In this document: one piece after another, positions 63,104 through 64,000 of the stretch
How the letters are laid out: each line of letters opens with the position of its first letter
How positions within the stretch are numbered: position 1 is the first letter of the stretch
From: Rhizorhabdus dicambivorans
GTDB taxonomy: Bacteria > Pseudomonadota > Alphaproteobacteria > Sphingomonadales > Sphingomonadaceae
Assembly (NCBI RefSeq): GCF_002355275.1
Contig: NZ_CP023449.1
Coordinates: 4,504,001 to 4,568,000, forward strand
Length of the DNA stretch: 64,000 nt
Direction: 5' to 3'
Program-made: the position numbers and the translations under genes
Notes under the pieces: model-generated
The model's input: the letters and a program-made list of their open reading frames with translations, nothing else
Told to the model about the DNA's origin: nothing
Database searches by the model: none

Positions 63104-63180
63104 GGCCCTCATCACTTCTTCAAATCTGTTAGCGCAAAGGCAATGGCTCGCGGCCATCCACCCCGCACGGGAAGGGGCTC

Positions 63181-63207
63181 GCTATAGGGGGAGTCGCCGA
63201 AAGTCAA
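63181..63207 (-). promoter_or_regulatory. Possible housekeeping promoter of rplU-rpmA
   Basis: Minus strand TTGACT (63207-63202), 15 bp, TATAGC (63186-63181), about 80 bp before the rplU ATG. The spacer is shorter than the usual 17. Confidence 0.4.
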
Positions 63208-63264
63208 CCATTATGGCCAGACCAGCCGCCCAAAATGATCAGGGGCGGCCGAAGCGGGTCCGCC

Positions 63265-63687
63265 TCAGTGCCTGTGTTCGCGGCGCAGGCGGTAGCGCCC
63301 GTCGGCATAGCTGTCGAACAGGCCATCGATCGCCGGATGGTCGATCATCTCGTCGCTGTCGTCCCGCACCAGATTCTGCTGGCTGACATAGGCGATGTAG
63401 CTGCTATCGCTGTTCTCAGCGAAGAGGTGATAGAAGGGCTGCTCCTTGGAAGGGCGGATATCCTCCGGAATCGCCTCATACCATTCGTCGGTGTTGGCGA
63501 AGACCGGGTCCACATCGAACACGACCCCGCGAAACTCGAACAGCCGGTGACGCACCACATCGCCGATCGCGAAGCGGGCGTGGGCGACGGGCGGGGAGAT
63601 GATTCCCTGGTGCGGAGCGCCGATGACCGGCGGAATGGAAACGCTCTTTTCAATCACAGGGCTAATGTAGGGAAGTCTCATCGACAT
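63265..63687 (-). CDS. hspQ: HspQ/YccV-like hemimethylated DNA-binding domain protein
   Basis: Up to 140 residues. The core ARFAIGDVVRHRLFEFRGVV, FANTDEWYEAIPEDIRPSKE, PFYHLFAEN and AYVSQQNLV is the HspQ/YccV family. In E. coli HspQ takes part in DnaA and Lon control. The start is uncertain (ATG 63687 or 63681, or a later GTG); neither ATG has a clear ribosome binding site. Confidence 0.85.
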   Translation of the reverse strand: MSMRLPYISPVIEKSVSIPPVIGAPHQGIISPPVAHARFAIGDVVRHRLFEFRGVVFDVDPVFANTDEWYEAIPEDIRPSKEQPFYHLFAENSDSSYIAYVSQQNLVRDDSDEMIDHPAIDGLFDSYADGRYRLRREHRH

Positions 63688-63781
63688 GCAAGCTGGCGCT
63701 TGGCAAGCGCGAATCCTTCCGCTAAGGCCCGCCCCCTATCGACTGGCAGGCGGCTCCACGGCCCCCTGCTTGCTCCTCTGC

Positions 63782-63871
<90 letters not shown>

Positions 63872-64000
63872 CCCTACGCTCCCTAGCGGGAGCTTCGGGT
63901 GGCAGGCCACCTTGGAATGAAACGAGGTCGGTCTGCCATCCATCATCCCGTTCCGCGATAACGCTTCCAGAGCTCCGTCATGCCTAGCCTGATGCTGCAG

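Overview
The window comes from a high-GC alphaproteobacterium, almost certainly a sphingomonad (Sphingomonas sensu lato or a close genus). Evidence is the alphaproteobacterial dcw cluster, the PhyR/NepR/EcfG general stress locus with an adjacent PhyP-like protein, and serine palmitoyltransferase with its own acyl carrier protein and other sphingolipid genes. No phage, transposase, rRNA or CRISPR array was seen. There is one tRNA (Ser, anticodon CGA).

Layout. 1-16.5 kb is the cell-wall and division cluster, all on the plus strand: ftsI (5' end outside the window), murE, murF, mraY, murD, ftsW, murG, murC, a 66-residue unknown gene, murB, ddl, ftsQ, ftsA, ftsZ. Most junctions are ATGA/GTGA overlaps. 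16.6-28.7 kb, still plus, holds two SPOR-domain proteins, dgt, an M28 peptidase, argS, nagZ, scpAB and tatABC. 28.7-33.2 kb is the stress-response locus: nepR and phyP leftward, phyR and ecfG rightward, and a second NepR-like gene. Promoters of the form GGAAC-N17-GTT precede nepR and ecfG. 33.2-38.1 kb carries a full-length glnE and a second gene with only the C-terminal GlnE half. 38.2-45.5 kb is mixed housekeeping: bcp, rppH, a lipase-like hydrolase, a deacetylase-like gene, a DUF455 gene, an M23 peptidase, an ErpA/IscA protein, xthA, DUF1244 and LysE.

45.6-58.5 kb is a sphingolipid region: a GNAT-type candidate ceramide synthase, a fatty acid hydroxylase, lptG/lptF, a DUF2141 protein, a lipid kinase, a Tam41-like nucleotidyltransferase, spt, acpR and a cerR-like reductase. 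The reductase is broken by an apparent one-base frameshift in a G6 run. A hybrid histidine kinase, an unknown membrane protein and a Pycsar-effector-like membrane protein lie among them. 58.5-64 kb is proB, obgE, a TetR regulator, a GNAT enzyme, rpmA, rplU, an hspQ-like gene and the tRNA.

The region is full of short palindromic repeats of at least four families. One 138-161 bp family stands out. A copy lies in frame inside murD (46 codons), a second separates murB from ddl and ends in what looks like the ddl ribosome binding site, and a third lies between nagZ and scpA. Another family supplies coding ends at the deacetylase/DUF455 junction. The most promising leads are this element, the half-GlnE paralogue with a structured leader, the second NepR, and the kinase/Tam41-like/LptFG grouping in the sphingolipid region. 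All assignments are by reading the sequence; no search was run.
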